64,000 nt of DNA, taken from the NCBI GenBank assembly GCA_947629645.1, contig CANREV010000010.1:18191-82190 (forward strand), given 5' to 3'. Source of the DNA: an uncultured Acetatifactor sp. GTDB taxonomy: Bacteria > Bacillota > Clostridia > Lachnospirales > Lachnospiraceae. The notes under the pieces were generated by a model. The model did not search any database. It had not been told where the DNA came from and saw only the letters and a program-made list of their open reading frames with translations. The position numbers were made by a program, and so were the translations under genes. Below, one piece after another: positions 17,252 through 25,225 of this stretch (position 1 is its first letter; each line of letters begins with the position of its first letter).

Positions 17252-17581
17252 ATGAATTCTGTAAACGACAGATCAAGAGATATCGGAGAATTTGTTCCGG
17301 CGCCGGATGACGATATGATCATCTGCAGATGTGAAGAGATCACCAAGGGAGAGATCCGCAGGGCGGTCCACGATGGAATGTGGACCATGACGGAGATCAG
17401 AAGATATCTGAGAACGGGCATGGGTCTCTGTCAGGGACAGACCTGCGCAAAACTGGTAAAAGGCATTGTCGCCAGGGAGCTTAAGATCTCTCCCGCGGAG
17501 CTTGAACCTGCCACATCCCGTGTCCCCATGCGCCCGATCGAGATGAAGGTGTTTGCAAACGAAGCAAAGGAGGACGAATAG
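17252..17581 (+). CDS. BFD-like [2Fe-2S] protein
   Basis: The product has 109 residues. The central region DDDMIICRCEEITKGEIRRAVHDG and GMGLCQGQTCAKLV shows four cysteines in the C-x-C ... C-x4-C pattern of bacterioferritin-associated-ferredoxin-like domains. In related operons this is a separate subunit or a C-terminal domain of the HcnB subunit. It is translated right after the alpha subunit (AGGAGG) and its stop abuts the next start (TAG-ATG). Confidence 0.83.
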   Translation: MNSVNDRSRDIGEFVPAPDDDMIICRCEEITKGEIRRAVHDGMWTMTEIRRYLRTGMGLCQGQTCAKLVKGIVARELKISPAELEPATSRVPMRPIEMKVFANEAKEDE

Positions 17582-18709
17582 ATGAGCAATTGTGCAGAGG
17601 TAGTGGTGGTCGGCGGAGGCATCATAGGATGTTCCACGGCGTATTATCTGGCGAAGAGAGGCGTGAGCGTGATCGTCCTTGAGGGAAGCGACCATATCGG
17701 AAACGGCGGTTCTTCCAGAAACGGCGGCGGTGTCCGCCAGTCCGGCAGGGATCCCAGAGAACTGCCGTTAGTCATGTATGGCATCAAATACCATTGGCCG
17801 ACTTTGTCTGAGGAGCTGGAGGTGGATTGCGAGTATCATCAGGACGGCAATCTGCGTCTGGGAAAGACCGAGGCCCATAGAAAAATCCTGGAAGGACTTA
17901 CCGAGAGAGCGGTCAGGGTAGGACTGGATGTGCGGATGATCGATGGGGACGAGGTCAGAAGGATCAATCCTTATCTGTCCGGGGAAGTGATCTGCGCAAG
18001 CTGGTGCCCCACGGACGGACATGCCAATCCGCTTACTACCACGCTGGGATATTATAAGGTGGCAAGAAAACTTGGAGTCCGTTTCATTTCCGGTGAAAAA
18101 GTGGTAGAATTGAAAAAGATCAAGGGAAAACTTCGCCGTGTGATTACGGAGAATCATGTCTATGAAGGAGAGACGGTAGTGCTGGCCGCCGGGTATGCCA
18201 GCCGCAAAATCGCCGCAACGGTGGGCATTGATATTCCCATGCAGCCGGCCATGCTTGAGGCGCTGGTGACGGAAGCCCAGCCTCATATGTTCGACCAGAT
18301 GCTTGGCACGGCGGAGGCCGATTTCTACGGACATCAGACCAAACACGGATCCTTCGTGTTCGGCGGCTCTTCCGGTCTGGAAGGATTTACCAAGGACAAT
18401 GGTATGCAAAGCTGCTACAGCAAGACGGCGCCCTGTATCTGCCGCGGCATTATCAGGTATTTTCCGGTGCTTGCGGAGGCTAAGATCGTCAGGACCTGGG
18501 CCGGCTGGATGGATAAGGCGGCGGACGGTGTTCCGGTGCTGGGCAAGGTGGGAGAGGTGCCGGGACTGGTGCTTGCCTGCGGATTTACCGGTCATGGTTT
18601 CGGAATCTCTCCGGCGGTAGGCAGTCAGTTGGCGGAACTGATCGTGGACGGCGCGACCACCGTGGATCTGTCCCAGCTTCGCTACGACCGGTTCAGGGCA
18701 AAGATCTAA
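17582..18709 (+). CDS. FAD-dependent amine/imino-acid dehydrogenase, DAO family (HcnC-like)
   Basis: The product has 375 residues. It starts with an FAD Rossmann motif VVVVGGGIIGCSTAYYLAKRG (about 6-26), then SSRNGGGVRQSGRDPRE, and ends with GLVLACGFTGHGFGISPAVGSQLAELI. It belongs to the D-amino-acid oxidase/glycine oxidase/HcnC superfamily. It should be the catalytic beta subunit that oxidises an amine or imino acid such as glycine, D-proline, hydroxyproline or an opine. The substrate cannot be told from the sequence. Its partners are the three iron-sulfur/flavin genes upstream. Confidence 0.85.
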   Translation: MSNCAEVVVVGGGIIGCSTAYYLAKRGVSVIVLEGSDHIGNGGSSRNGGGVRQSGRDPRELPLVMYGIKYHWPTLSEELEVDCEYHQDGNLRLGKTEAHRKILEGLTERAVRVGLDVRMIDGDEVRRINPYLSGEVICASWCPTDGHANPLTTTLGYYKVARKLGVRFISGEKVVELKKIKGKLRRVITENHVYEGETVVLAAGYASRKIAATVGIDIPMQPAMLEALVTEAQPHMFDQMLGTAEADFYGHQTKHGSFVFGGSSGLEGFTKDNGMQSCYSKTAPCICRGIIRYFPVLAEAKIVRTWAGWMDKAADGVPVLGKVGEVPGLVLACGFTGHGFGISPAVGSQLAELIVDGATTVDLSQLRYDRFRAKI

Positions 18710-18733
18710 AAGGCGCGATGAAAGGGTCTTTTC

Positions 18734-19573
18734 ATGATTTTACAGAATGATAAGCTGCGTCCCACACAACCGTTTTTTGTGCTGCAGGCGGAGGATTTTA
18801 AACAGGAAGTGTATTTGAGACAGGGAATATCCCATTTTTACTCGTTTCGGATAAAAGAGCCGGGAATGATCCGCGTAGTGCCCGATGGGTGTATCGATAT
18901 TTCCTTTGAATATGACAATACATCCCTGAAAGGGTATGTGTGCGGCACGGTCCTGTCTCTGCAGGAATATCCGTGGGAGGCAGGGAAAGAAGTGTTTGCG
19001 GTGCGCTTTATGCCGGGGATGCAGCCCGCTATGATCACCAGAAATATGCGGGAACTGGTGGGGAAAAAGATACCGCTGGAATCGGCGGTAACGGACAGCG
19101 GACTTTTGGAGCTCTTGGAGAATGAGACCGACTTTTATCAGAGGATACGGGTGTTTTTGGAAGCGTTTACCATGGCGGAGAACCGGAAGGAAAAGCCCTA
19201 TGGAAAAAAAGAACTGGTCATAGCGGTAAAGCAGCTTGCCTACGCATCAGACGGGAAGATCAAAATCGCTAAACTGCAGGAGCAGACCGGGTATTCCGTG
19301 CGATATATCAATCGGGTCTTTCTCGAAGAGATGGGTTTTTCGCCGAAGGTATTCTGTAAGATCATCCAGTTTCAGAAAGCCTTGGAACTGTTAAACTACG
19401 GCGAGCCGGAAAAGATGACGGACGCGGCGGTTTCTTTGGGATATTACGACCAGCCTCAGTTTATCCGCGATTTTAAGCGTTACGCAGGGATCACGCCCAA
19501 TCAGTATCTCAAACTGATCGAAAGCGGGAAGTATAGGGAGAGGATCGACAACACGGGATTTTTTGCGCGTTAA
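18734..19573 (+). CDS. AraC-family transcriptional regulator
   Basis: The product has 279 residues. An N-terminal ~150-residue domain (RVVPDGCIDISFEYD, then VFAVRFMPGMQPAM) resembles the cupin-like DUF6597 domain of AraC proteins. The C-terminal AraC helix-turn-helix pair (about 180-265) reads KIAKLQEQTGYSVRYINRVFLEEMGFSPKVF and TDAAVSLGYYDQPQFIRDFKRYAGITPNQY. It follows the dehydrogenase operon by 24 bases and probably regulates it or the permease/OCD genes downstream. Confidence 0.9.
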   Translation: MILQNDKLRPTQPFFVLQAEDFKQEVYLRQGISHFYSFRIKEPGMIRVVPDGCIDISFEYDNTSLKGYVCGTVLSLQEYPWEAGKEVFAVRFMPGMQPAMITRNMRELVGKKIPLESAVTDSGLLELLENETDFYQRIRVFLEAFTMAENRKEKPYGKKELVIAVKQLAYASDGKIKIAKLQEQTGYSVRYINRVFLEEMGFSPKVFCKIIQFQKALELLNYGEPEKMTDAAVSLGYYDQPQFIRDFKRYAGITPNQYLKLIESGKYRERIDNTGFFAR

Positions 19574-19649
19574 GATGAAAAAAGTCTGGAAAGGGTTCCG
19601 ATTTCTACAATTTATTTCTAAAAACTAAGAATAAAATAATGGTATCAAT

Positions 19650-19700
19650 AGGCAAAGGCGTCTTTAAGAACAGTTACGTTCTTAACGGCGCTTTTTTCTT
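19650..19700 (+). promoter_or_regulatory. Second ANTAR-type attenuator, before the PII gene
   Basis: AGGC-[AAAGGC]-GTCT (19650-19663) repeats the hexaloop and the 11 bases CAAAGGCGTCT of the leader at 15225. Its 3' arm overlaps a long terminator stem (19656-19671 with 19678-19693) followed by TTTTTTCTTT. A GC-rich dyad (CCGCGGGC/GCCCGCGG, about 19702-19737) follows. It may also end the preceding AraC transcript. The position 130 bases before the PII gene fits antitermination control. Confidence 0.55.
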
Positions 19701-19826
19701 TCCGCGGGCAATGGGCCGGGCGATGCGCCCGCGGGAGCGTTGATCGACATACTAAGAAAAAGCTGGGTCATGCTCCGCTGCCTGCGGCGGGGAATTTGAC
19801 TTACAATGCAGACGGGAGGAATGGAC

Positions 19827-20174
19827 ATGGAGTTTTCAAAAATTGAAATCATCACATCTTTGAGCAAACTTACAGGGTTAAAGTCAGCCCTGAGTAAAAT
19901 GGGGATCAGCGGAATGACGGTTACACAGGTCATCGGATGCGGCGTACAGAAAGGCACTTACGAGTATGAAGTGGAAGAAAATTCGGAAATGGAACTGCTT
20001 CCTAAGCAGTTGATTATGATTGTTGTGGACAGCAAAAAGGTAGACGAAGTGATTGAAATGATCAAAAAAGAACTCTACACAGGCCATATCGGCGATGGAA
20101 AGATCTTTGTGACGCCTGTGACCAGGATCGTCAGAGTGAGAACCGGAGAGGAAGATGAAGAAGCACTGATATAA
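19827..20174 (+). CDS. Divergent PII-family signalling protein
   Basis: The product has 115 residues from the ATG at 19827, which lies 7 bases after GGGAGG; ATGs at 19806 and 19821 are worse placed. The PII ferredoxin-like fold is visible: VTQVIGCGVQKG at the start of the T-loop region, then LIMIVVDSKKVDEVIEMIKKELYTGHIGDGKIFVTPVTRIVRVRTGE, which contains the B-loop TGHIGDGKIFV and the C-loop RTGE. The T-loop is short and lacks the uridylylated Tyr region, so it is not a classical GlnB/GlnK. It probably binds nucleotides and gates the permease encoded 36 bases downstream. Confidence 0.82.
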   Translation: MEFSKIEIITSLSKLTGLKSALSKMGISGMTVTQVIGCGVQKGTYEYEVEENSEMELLPKQLIMIVVDSKKVDEVIEMIKKELYTGHIGDGKIFVTPVTRIVRVRTGEEDEEALI

Positions 20175-20210
20175 TTAATGTAGGAAAACGCTTTGGAACG
20201 GAGGAAAAAT

Positions 20211-21614
20211 ATGGAAGATAAAAAACTTGGCCTGCCCAGTGTGGTGGCCACGGGAATGGGACTGATCGTAGCCACAAGCTGTCTCATGCCATTGGGGCAG
20301 GGCGCCGGTTCTCTGGGAATTTCCTTTATCATAGCCATGGTCATCGCGTGTCTGGTCAATATTCTGACCGCGCTGTCCATGTCGGAACTGAATGCGCTGA
20401 TGCCTAATCTGACAGGCGGGCTTGCTCAGTATACCTTGGCGAGCATGGGGCCTTTTGCGGCGATAGTGTCTATGGTGGGCGGCTATCTGGTTTGTAATGT
20501 GGTCAATGGAAGCGTGGAATGCGCCATGTTTGGCAACTCCATCAATTTCGCGTTACATACCCAAATTCCATCCAGCGTCTACTGCATTATTCTGCTGGTG
20601 ATTCTGATAATTGCCAATTTAAACGGCATCGATGTATTCGCAAAAATACAGGATTTTGTAGCTTACGGACTGATCCTGTCGCTGATTATCATGGGATTAT
20701 TGGGAACGTTCAAACTGGGGACAGGGGAAGTGGTTTCGCAGCCCTTTGTGGTTTCTTACGAGCCTGCGGATATCTTTTCATTTGTGGGACTGGCCTTTTT
20801 CCTGTTTCTGGGGTGTGAATTTATCATTCCTATTGCGAAAGATGTGAAAAATCCCAGAAGAAACGTGCCCCTTGGCATGGTATTGAGCATCGTGGTGATT
20901 CTTGTCATGCAGATCATTGTGGTGCTGGGAATGCACAATTATACGGAATGGTCCGAACTGGCAGGCGCAAATTCTCCCCATATTTTCTTTGGAACATCGC
21001 TTTTGGGCAGGGCGGGGAGCGCATGGATGATCATTGTATCCATTTTCGCAGTAGTGAGTACCGTCAATTCCGTGATCAGTTCCCTGTCCTATATCTGCGC
21101 GGGAATGGCAAAGATCAATATGCTGCCCGGAGTATTTCAGAAGCGGAATAAAAAGGGAGCGCCTTATGTAGGGATTCTGCTGATCGGCGGCGCCATGATC
21201 TTAATCAACGCAACGGGGCTTTCCACATCGGATCAGCTTTCCTTTATGATATTGATCGGCTGTGTGTTCTGGATGGTGGCATATATTATCTCCAATCTCA
21301 ATGTGCTGATCCTGAGAAAGCGGCTGGCGAAAGCGCCCCGTACTTTTAAAGTTCCTTTCGGGCCGGTGCTTCCCATCCTTGGGGCATTGGGCAATCTCTT
21401 TATGATCTGGAACATCGACGGGGATCCTGCGACAAGGCTTTTGATCTATGAGATCTGCGGAGCGATATTTATCGTTCTGGGTATCTATGCGGCTGTCTGG
21501 TGCAAAAAGATCATGAAAAGGAAACTGTTTGAACCGGTGCCCGTGAAGGAAGTGATGGCTATGGAAAGCGATCTGTATCTGGCCGCGAGAAGACAAAGAA
21601 GCAAAAGCGGCTGA
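20211..21614 (+). CDS. APC-superfamily amino-acid/amine permease
   Basis: The product has 467 residues from the ATG at 20211 (ACGGAGG upstream). It has about 12 membrane segments. The N-terminal GMGLIVATSCLMPLGQGAG fits the APC TM1 unwound-helix motif (GxG), and LAFFLFLGCEFIIPIAKDVKNPRRNVPLGM is the conserved TM6-loop segment. It imports an amino acid or amine by proton or exchange coupling. With the PII protein it looks like a PII-gated transporter unit, probably feeding substrate to the dehydrogenase or to the OCD-family enzyme. Confidence 0.85.
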   Translation: MEDKKLGLPSVVATGMGLIVATSCLMPLGQGAGSLGISFIIAMVIACLVNILTALSMSELNALMPNLTGGLAQYTLASMGPFAAIVSMVGGYLVCNVVNGSVECAMFGNSINFALHTQIPSSVYCIILLVILIIANLNGIDVFAKIQDFVAYGLILSLIIMGLLGTFKLGTGEVVSQPFVVSYEPADIFSFVGLAFFLFLGCEFIIPIAKDVKNPRRNVPLGMVLSIVVILVMQIIVVLGMHNYTEWSELAGANSPHIFFGTSLLGRAGSAWMIIVSIFAVVSTVNSVISSLSYICAGMAKINMLPGVFQKRNKKGAPYVGILLIGGAMILINATGLSTSDQLSFMILIGCVFWMVAYIISNLNVLILRKRLAKAPRTFKVPFGPVLPILGALGNLFMIWNIDGDPATRLLIYEICGAIFIVLGIYAAVWCKKIMKRKLFEPVPVKEVMAMESDLYLAARRQRSKSG

Positions 21615-21660
21615 TGGGATACGCTTCGGAATGGGGATGAATCAAACAAAAGGATTAAAC

Positions 21661-21830
21661 AAAGTAATCTGAACCAAAGGGATAAAACCAAAGAGATCAG
21701 AAGCAAAGTAATCTGAACCAAAGGGATAAAACCAAAGAGATCAGAAGCAAAGTGATCTGAACCAAAGGGATTAATCAAAGGGATTAATCAAAGGGATTAA
21801 TCAAAGAAATCAATCAAAAGAATCGACCAA
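21661..21830. repeat. Nested tandem repeats, 44-bp and 13-bp units
   Basis: The 260-base gap between the permease and the next gene is almost entirely low-complexity purine-rich repeat. A 44-bp unit beginning AAAGTAATCTGAACC recurs at 21661, 21705 and 21749. The array then passes into a 13-bp unit (CAAAGGGATTAAT) repeated about three times and decays towards 21830. All units share the motif AAAGGGAT, suggesting growth of the large unit from the small one. Confidence 0.9.
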
Positions 21831-21874
21831 CGGAATCAAATAGATAGAAAAAATCAGAAAGGCAGGAAGAGACA

Positions 21875-23008
21875 ATGGATTATCCGAAAATTGATATTTT
21901 ATATCTGAGCGAGGACGATATGATCGCCGCGGGCGTAAAGGACATGGCAGGATGTGTGGAGGCCATGGAGGAGATGTTTAAACTCTTAAAAATGGGAGAT
22001 TACCGAATGGGCGGCGCAAACGGAAACTCTCACGGATGTATGGTGATGTTTCCGGAATCATCGCCTTTCCCCGAAATGCCTCTGGACGGACCGGACAGGA
22101 GATTTATGGCGATGCCCGCATATCTGGGCGGAAAATTTGATATGGCGGGAATGAAATGGTACGGTTCCAACGTGGAAAACAAGAAGAAGGGCCTTCCCAG
22201 ATCCATTCTGATGCTGATCTTAAACGATAAGGACACAGGAGCGCCGTTAGCGTTCATGTCGGCCAATATTTTATCGGCTTACCGGACCGGCGCGGTGCCC
22301 GGCGTGGGAATCAAACATTTTGCCAGAGAGGATGCGGATACTGTGGGCGTCATCGGACCGGGCGTGATGAACAAGACTGCGCTGGCGGCGGCTATGGTGG
22401 TGCGACCTTCCATCAGGACGGTCAAAGTCAAAGGGCGCGGACAGAGCTCTCTGCAGAACTTTATAGAATATGTGAAAGGGGAATATCCCCAGGTGGATGT
22501 ATATGCCGTTGACAGTATCGAGGAGGCGGTCAGGGATGCCGATATTGTGCTGGCTTCCACCTCAACGCCTACGGGGGATCCTGCGCTTTATCCTTACATA
22601 GCGGAAGAATGGATCAAGCCGGGAGCGGTCATCGAGTCCACGGCGGCGCTCCGGTTTGACGATGACTTTATCATAAACCGGGCGAGGATCGTCACGGATA
22701 ACATTATGCTGTATGAAGCTTGGGAAGAGGAAATGAAACCCAACGCATACAATACGGTTCCCATTCCCGCAGTCCACGTGGAAGATTTGATCGCCGAAGG
22801 CAAAATGACCTCGGAGCGGATAGACGACTTAGGGGATGTACTGTTAGGAAAAATCCCTGTCCACCGGAAGAAGGATGAGATCGTTGTCTACTCGGTAGGC
22901 GGCATGCCTGTTGAGGACGTGGCGTGGGGCACAATGGTGTACCGCAATGCCATGGAGAAGGGAATCGGCGTCAGACTGAATCTTTGGGAAACACCGAAAA
23001 TGATTTAG
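21875..23008 (+). CDS. Ornithine cyclodeaminase / mu-crystallin family enzyme
   Basis: The product has 377 residues, slightly longer than the family norm of about 320-350. The Rossmann domain carries VGVIGPGVMNKTAL (about 149-162, GxGxxN-type). The substrate region includes GGKFDMAGMKWYGSN, with the conserved Lys, and LSAYRTGAVPGVG. Family members convert ornithine to proline, reduce cyclic imines (delta1-pyrroline-2-carboxylate reductase), or act as opine synthase partners. Next to a flavin amine dehydrogenase an imine-reductase role is possible but not shown. Some annotations call similar proteins tyramine oxidase subunit B. GGCAGGAAGAG precedes the start. Confidence 0.8.
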   Translation: MDYPKIDILYLSEDDMIAAGVKDMAGCVEAMEEMFKLLKMGDYRMGGANGNSHGCMVMFPESSPFPEMPLDGPDRRFMAMPAYLGGKFDMAGMKWYGSNVENKKKGLPRSILMLILNDKDTGAPLAFMSANILSAYRTGAVPGVGIKHFAREDADTVGVIGPGVMNKTALAAAMVVRPSIRTVKVKGRGQSSLQNFIEYVKGEYPQVDVYAVDSIEEAVRDADIVLASTSTPTGDPALYPYIAEEWIKPGAVIESTAALRFDDDFIINRARIVTDNIMLYEAWEEEMKPNAYNTVPIPAVHVEDLIAEGKMTSERIDDLGDVLLGKIPVHRKKDEIVVYSVGGMPVEDVAWGTMVYRNAMEKGIGVRLNLWETPKMI

Positions 23009-23256
23009 AAAAATTGTCAGGCTGACAAGCCTGCACCAAAGACATCGCTTCGGGAAAACCGGAACTGTTCAAGACGCAGGCAGCCGGGACGCAGAAACTG
23101 GCGGAAATAAAAGAAAAACGGAAAGAGGCGGACATATAAATTTCCAAAATTTTTTATTGCAAAAGCGATGTAAACATCATAAAATATAGTTAAGAAAACG
23201 TGAGTAAGCAAAGTGTCAAAAGGTATGGAAGTTTTTGCTTTCAGAATAACTATGTA

Positions 23257-23286
23257 AAAGATCGTTATGCTGGCATAACGATCTTT
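23257..23286. promoter_or_regulatory. Perfect 14-bp inverted repeat before the TA-like operon
   Basis: AAAGATCGTTATGC and its exact complement are separated by TG, ending 20 bases before the ribosome binding site of the small gene at 23321. There is no T-run, so it is not a terminator. It may be an operator for autoregulation by the antitoxin or complex. The rest of the 312-base gap 23009-23320 contains a small TTGTCAG/CTGACAA dyad after the OCD gene and no other feature I can name. Confidence 0.55.
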
Positions 23287-23320
23287 GAAATGAACCATAC
23301 TGATAAAGGAGGTGTTTCTT

Positions 23321-23509
23321 GTGGCAACTTCAAGCATCACGAAAAATTTTGTCATTTCCGGTAAGGAACAGGTAGAGATGTTCGTCAATGCGATTGAGGA
23401 ATCTGCCAGGAACCGTCCTGTCCGCACTCCTGTTGCCGCAAGGCAGATAAAAGGAGAAGATGAGCTGAGAAGATTCATGAAAGAATGGGAGAAGGCGAAT
23501 GGAGATTAG
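23321..23509 (+). CDS. Small putative antitoxin partner of a GNAT protein
   Basis: The product has 62 residues from a GTG at 23321, behind AAGGAGGT with 7-base spacing. It has an N-terminal segment TSSITKNFVISGKEQVEMFVNAIEESA and a C-terminal helix. I do not recognise a DUF1778 ribbon-helix-helix, but length, order and an 11-base overlap with the acetyltransferase gene fit the antitoxin of a type II module. Function is inferred from context. Confidence 0.6.
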   Translation: MATSSITKNFVISGKEQVEMFVNAIEESARNRPVRTPVAARQIKGEDELRRFMKEWEKANGD

Positions 23510-24113
23510 CGATAAGTTCTTTTATATCAACATTCGTGATTACCTGGTATTAGGAAATGATAATGAAGCCGGAGAGCCAATGCTTAACAGAGTGCTTTCC
23601 GGTTTTTCCTGCCCCAAGAACCCGGATGTGGAGAGGTTTTTGAAAAAAAGCGCCGTAGAATTTGCAAAAAAGGACCAATCGGTAACGTATCTTGTCTTTT
23701 CAGTGGAGAGCAAGGAACTGTTGGGATATTTTGCCCTTGCGATAAAGCCATTGACGGTCAGGGGAGAAACGGTAAGCAATACTACGAAAAGAAAGCTGTT
23801 GCGAATCAGTGAGCTGGATGAGAAGTCTGATACATATACTATGTCTGCATATCTTATTGCACAGCTTGGGAAAAATTATGCGGGTGGCAGAAATAAAAAG
23901 ATTACTGGAAAAGAGCTTGTCGAGCTGGCATGGACTGTGATTGAGGATGCCCAATATATGCTTGGCGGTATGGTGACATTCTTGGAAGCGGAAAACGAGG
24001 AAAAACTGTTATCATTTTACCGTAATAACCGCTTTTCACAGTTTGACACCAGACAAACCACATCAGGCAAAGATGAACCGCATGAGCTTGTGCAGTTATT
24101 GAGATTGCTTTAA
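23499..24113 (+). CDS. GNAT-family acetyltransferase, candidate toxin
   Basis: The product has 204 residues. The GNAT-like core includes VTYLVFSVESKELLGYFALAIKPL (beta4-like strand), a polar loop, YLIAQLGKNYA (V-loop/acetyl-CoA region; the usual R/Q-x-x-G-x-G/A is degenerate) and AQYMLGGMVTFLEAENEEKLLSFYRNNRFSQF (the late helix/strand with the typical FYxxxGF-like signature). Firmicute GNAT toxins of this size acetylate aminoacyl-tRNA. It overlaps the small upstream gene, as in toxin-antitoxin pairs. An ordinary acetyltransferase with an accessory protein is the alternative. Confidence 0.65.
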   Translation: MEISDKFFYINIRDYLVLGNDNEAGEPMLNRVLSGFSCPKNPDVERFLKKSAVEFAKKDQSVTYLVFSVESKELLGYFALAIKPLTVRGETVSNTTKRKLLRISELDEKSDTYTMSAYLIAQLGKNYAGGRNKKITGKELVELAWTVIEDAQYMLGGMVTFLEAENEEKLLSFYRNNRFSQFDTRQTTSGKDEPHELVQLLRLL

Positions 24114-24470
24114 GTAAAATGTCATAGTAACTAAAGGTGCACGGAGAGTAAGCATTATTTACAATCTATGCGCTTTTTTTATTTACGCGAGCAATGAGCC
24201 AGGCTGACAAGCTTGCTTGTCAATTGGGCGAATGTTGCGATAACGAGTGGGACTCGCAAAGCGTGTTTTCTCTCGTTTGTATTTCATGCAGAAAAACTTG
24301 TCTTTCGTGAAAAGGATAACTGTAATATAAAAGTTAAATTCGATATAAAGATAGAATTATTTTGTTTGTATTTACCTGTCAATTATTTCTCTTGTTTGTG
24401 TGTAGTAGATAATAAGAGAAAATCATGGTAAAATTTTAATGACTTTGGTTATGCAAAGGGGTGAGTTTTG
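24114..24470. other. Intergenic region after the GNAT module
   Basis: This 357-base gap holds a weak terminator-like dyad with a T7 run near 24155-24180 (GCAT ... ATGC then TTTTTTT). It also has a copy of CAGGCTGACAAGC at 24200-24212 that matches 23018-23030 on the other side of the module. The rest is AT-rich and includes the upstream region of the response-regulator gene. The short open frame inside it has no ribosome binding site and no recognisable product. Confidence 0.4.
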
Positions 24471-25214
24471 ATGATTGAAATTGCGATATGTGATGATGAA
24501 TTAGCCGATTTGAAAATGATATCACAAATAGTCGGTGAGATTTGCCTGAATGAAGTGATTGACTATAAGCTGACAACGTTTTCTTCTGGGAAAGAAATGC
24601 TGGAACAGACATATAGTATAGATATTGGGATATTAGATATTTCGATGCGTGAATTAAATGGGATTGATTTGGGAAGGGAATTGAAAAAGCGATTTCCGGA
24701 AGTGAAGTTGATCTATGTCACAAGCTATGAACAATATTGCAAGCAGGTCATTAACACAGTTCATGCGTTTTCTTTTCTGACAAAGCCCGTGAAATATGAA
24801 AATGTAAGGAAACAGATGATTGAACTGCTGGATAATATGGAGGACGATGTTTCAGGCAGAAAGCGGGAATTTTATAATGTAACTACATGTGATATGAAGG
24901 AAGTAGAAGTTCTTAAACTAGACTTGAAAGACATTTTGTATTTTGAGTACATCAAAACTGAAAGACAGATAAGAATTATATGCAATAATAATTGCTACAA
25001 ATTTTCCTATGTGATGGAGAAACTGACAGAGGAATTAAAGGACTTTGGTTTTGAAGTAAATTGCAGGGGAATGCTAGTCAATATGCGCCATATCAGGAAA
25101 GTAAAAGGATATGTTTTATATATGGATAATGGTCAGGAACTTGCGTTATCACAAAAAAGAAAGGCTGATTTTGTTAAAAAAATCAATGTATTTATGAACA
25201 ATAAATTTAATTGA
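24471..25214 (+). CDS. LytTR-type response regulator (AgrA/ComE-like)
   Basis: The product has 247 residues from the ATG at 24471 (AAAGGGGTGAG upstream). The receiver domain has the acidic pair CDDE (about 8-11), the phospho-acceptor Asp in GILDISMREL (about 56) and a Lys in FLTKPVK (about 103). The C-terminal LytTR DNA-binding domain (about 140-245) reads LKDILYFEYIKTERQIRI, FEVNCRGMLVNMRHIRKV and LALSQKRK. It is encoded with the GHKL kinase downstream. Its likely target is the direct repeat at 26659-26688. Confidence 0.92.
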   Translation: MIEIAICDDELADLKMISQIVGEICLNEVIDYKLTTFSSGKEMLEQTYSIDIGILDISMRELNGIDLGRELKKRFPEVKLIYVTSYEQYCKQVINTVHAFSFLTKPVKYENVRKQMIELLDNMEDDVSGRKREFYNVTTCDMKEVEVLKLDLKDILYFEYIKTERQIRIICNNNCYKFSYVMEKLTEELKDFGFEVNCRGMLVNMRHIRKVKGYVLYMDNGQELALSQKRKADFVKKINVFMNNKFN

Positions 25215-25225
25215 GGCAAAGGAAG

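Noticed and set aside
24213..24431. 72-codon plus-strand gene before the first LytTR regulator
   Set aside because: It lacks a ribosome binding site and its sequence is dominated by low-complexity and AT-rich codons; probably non-coding.
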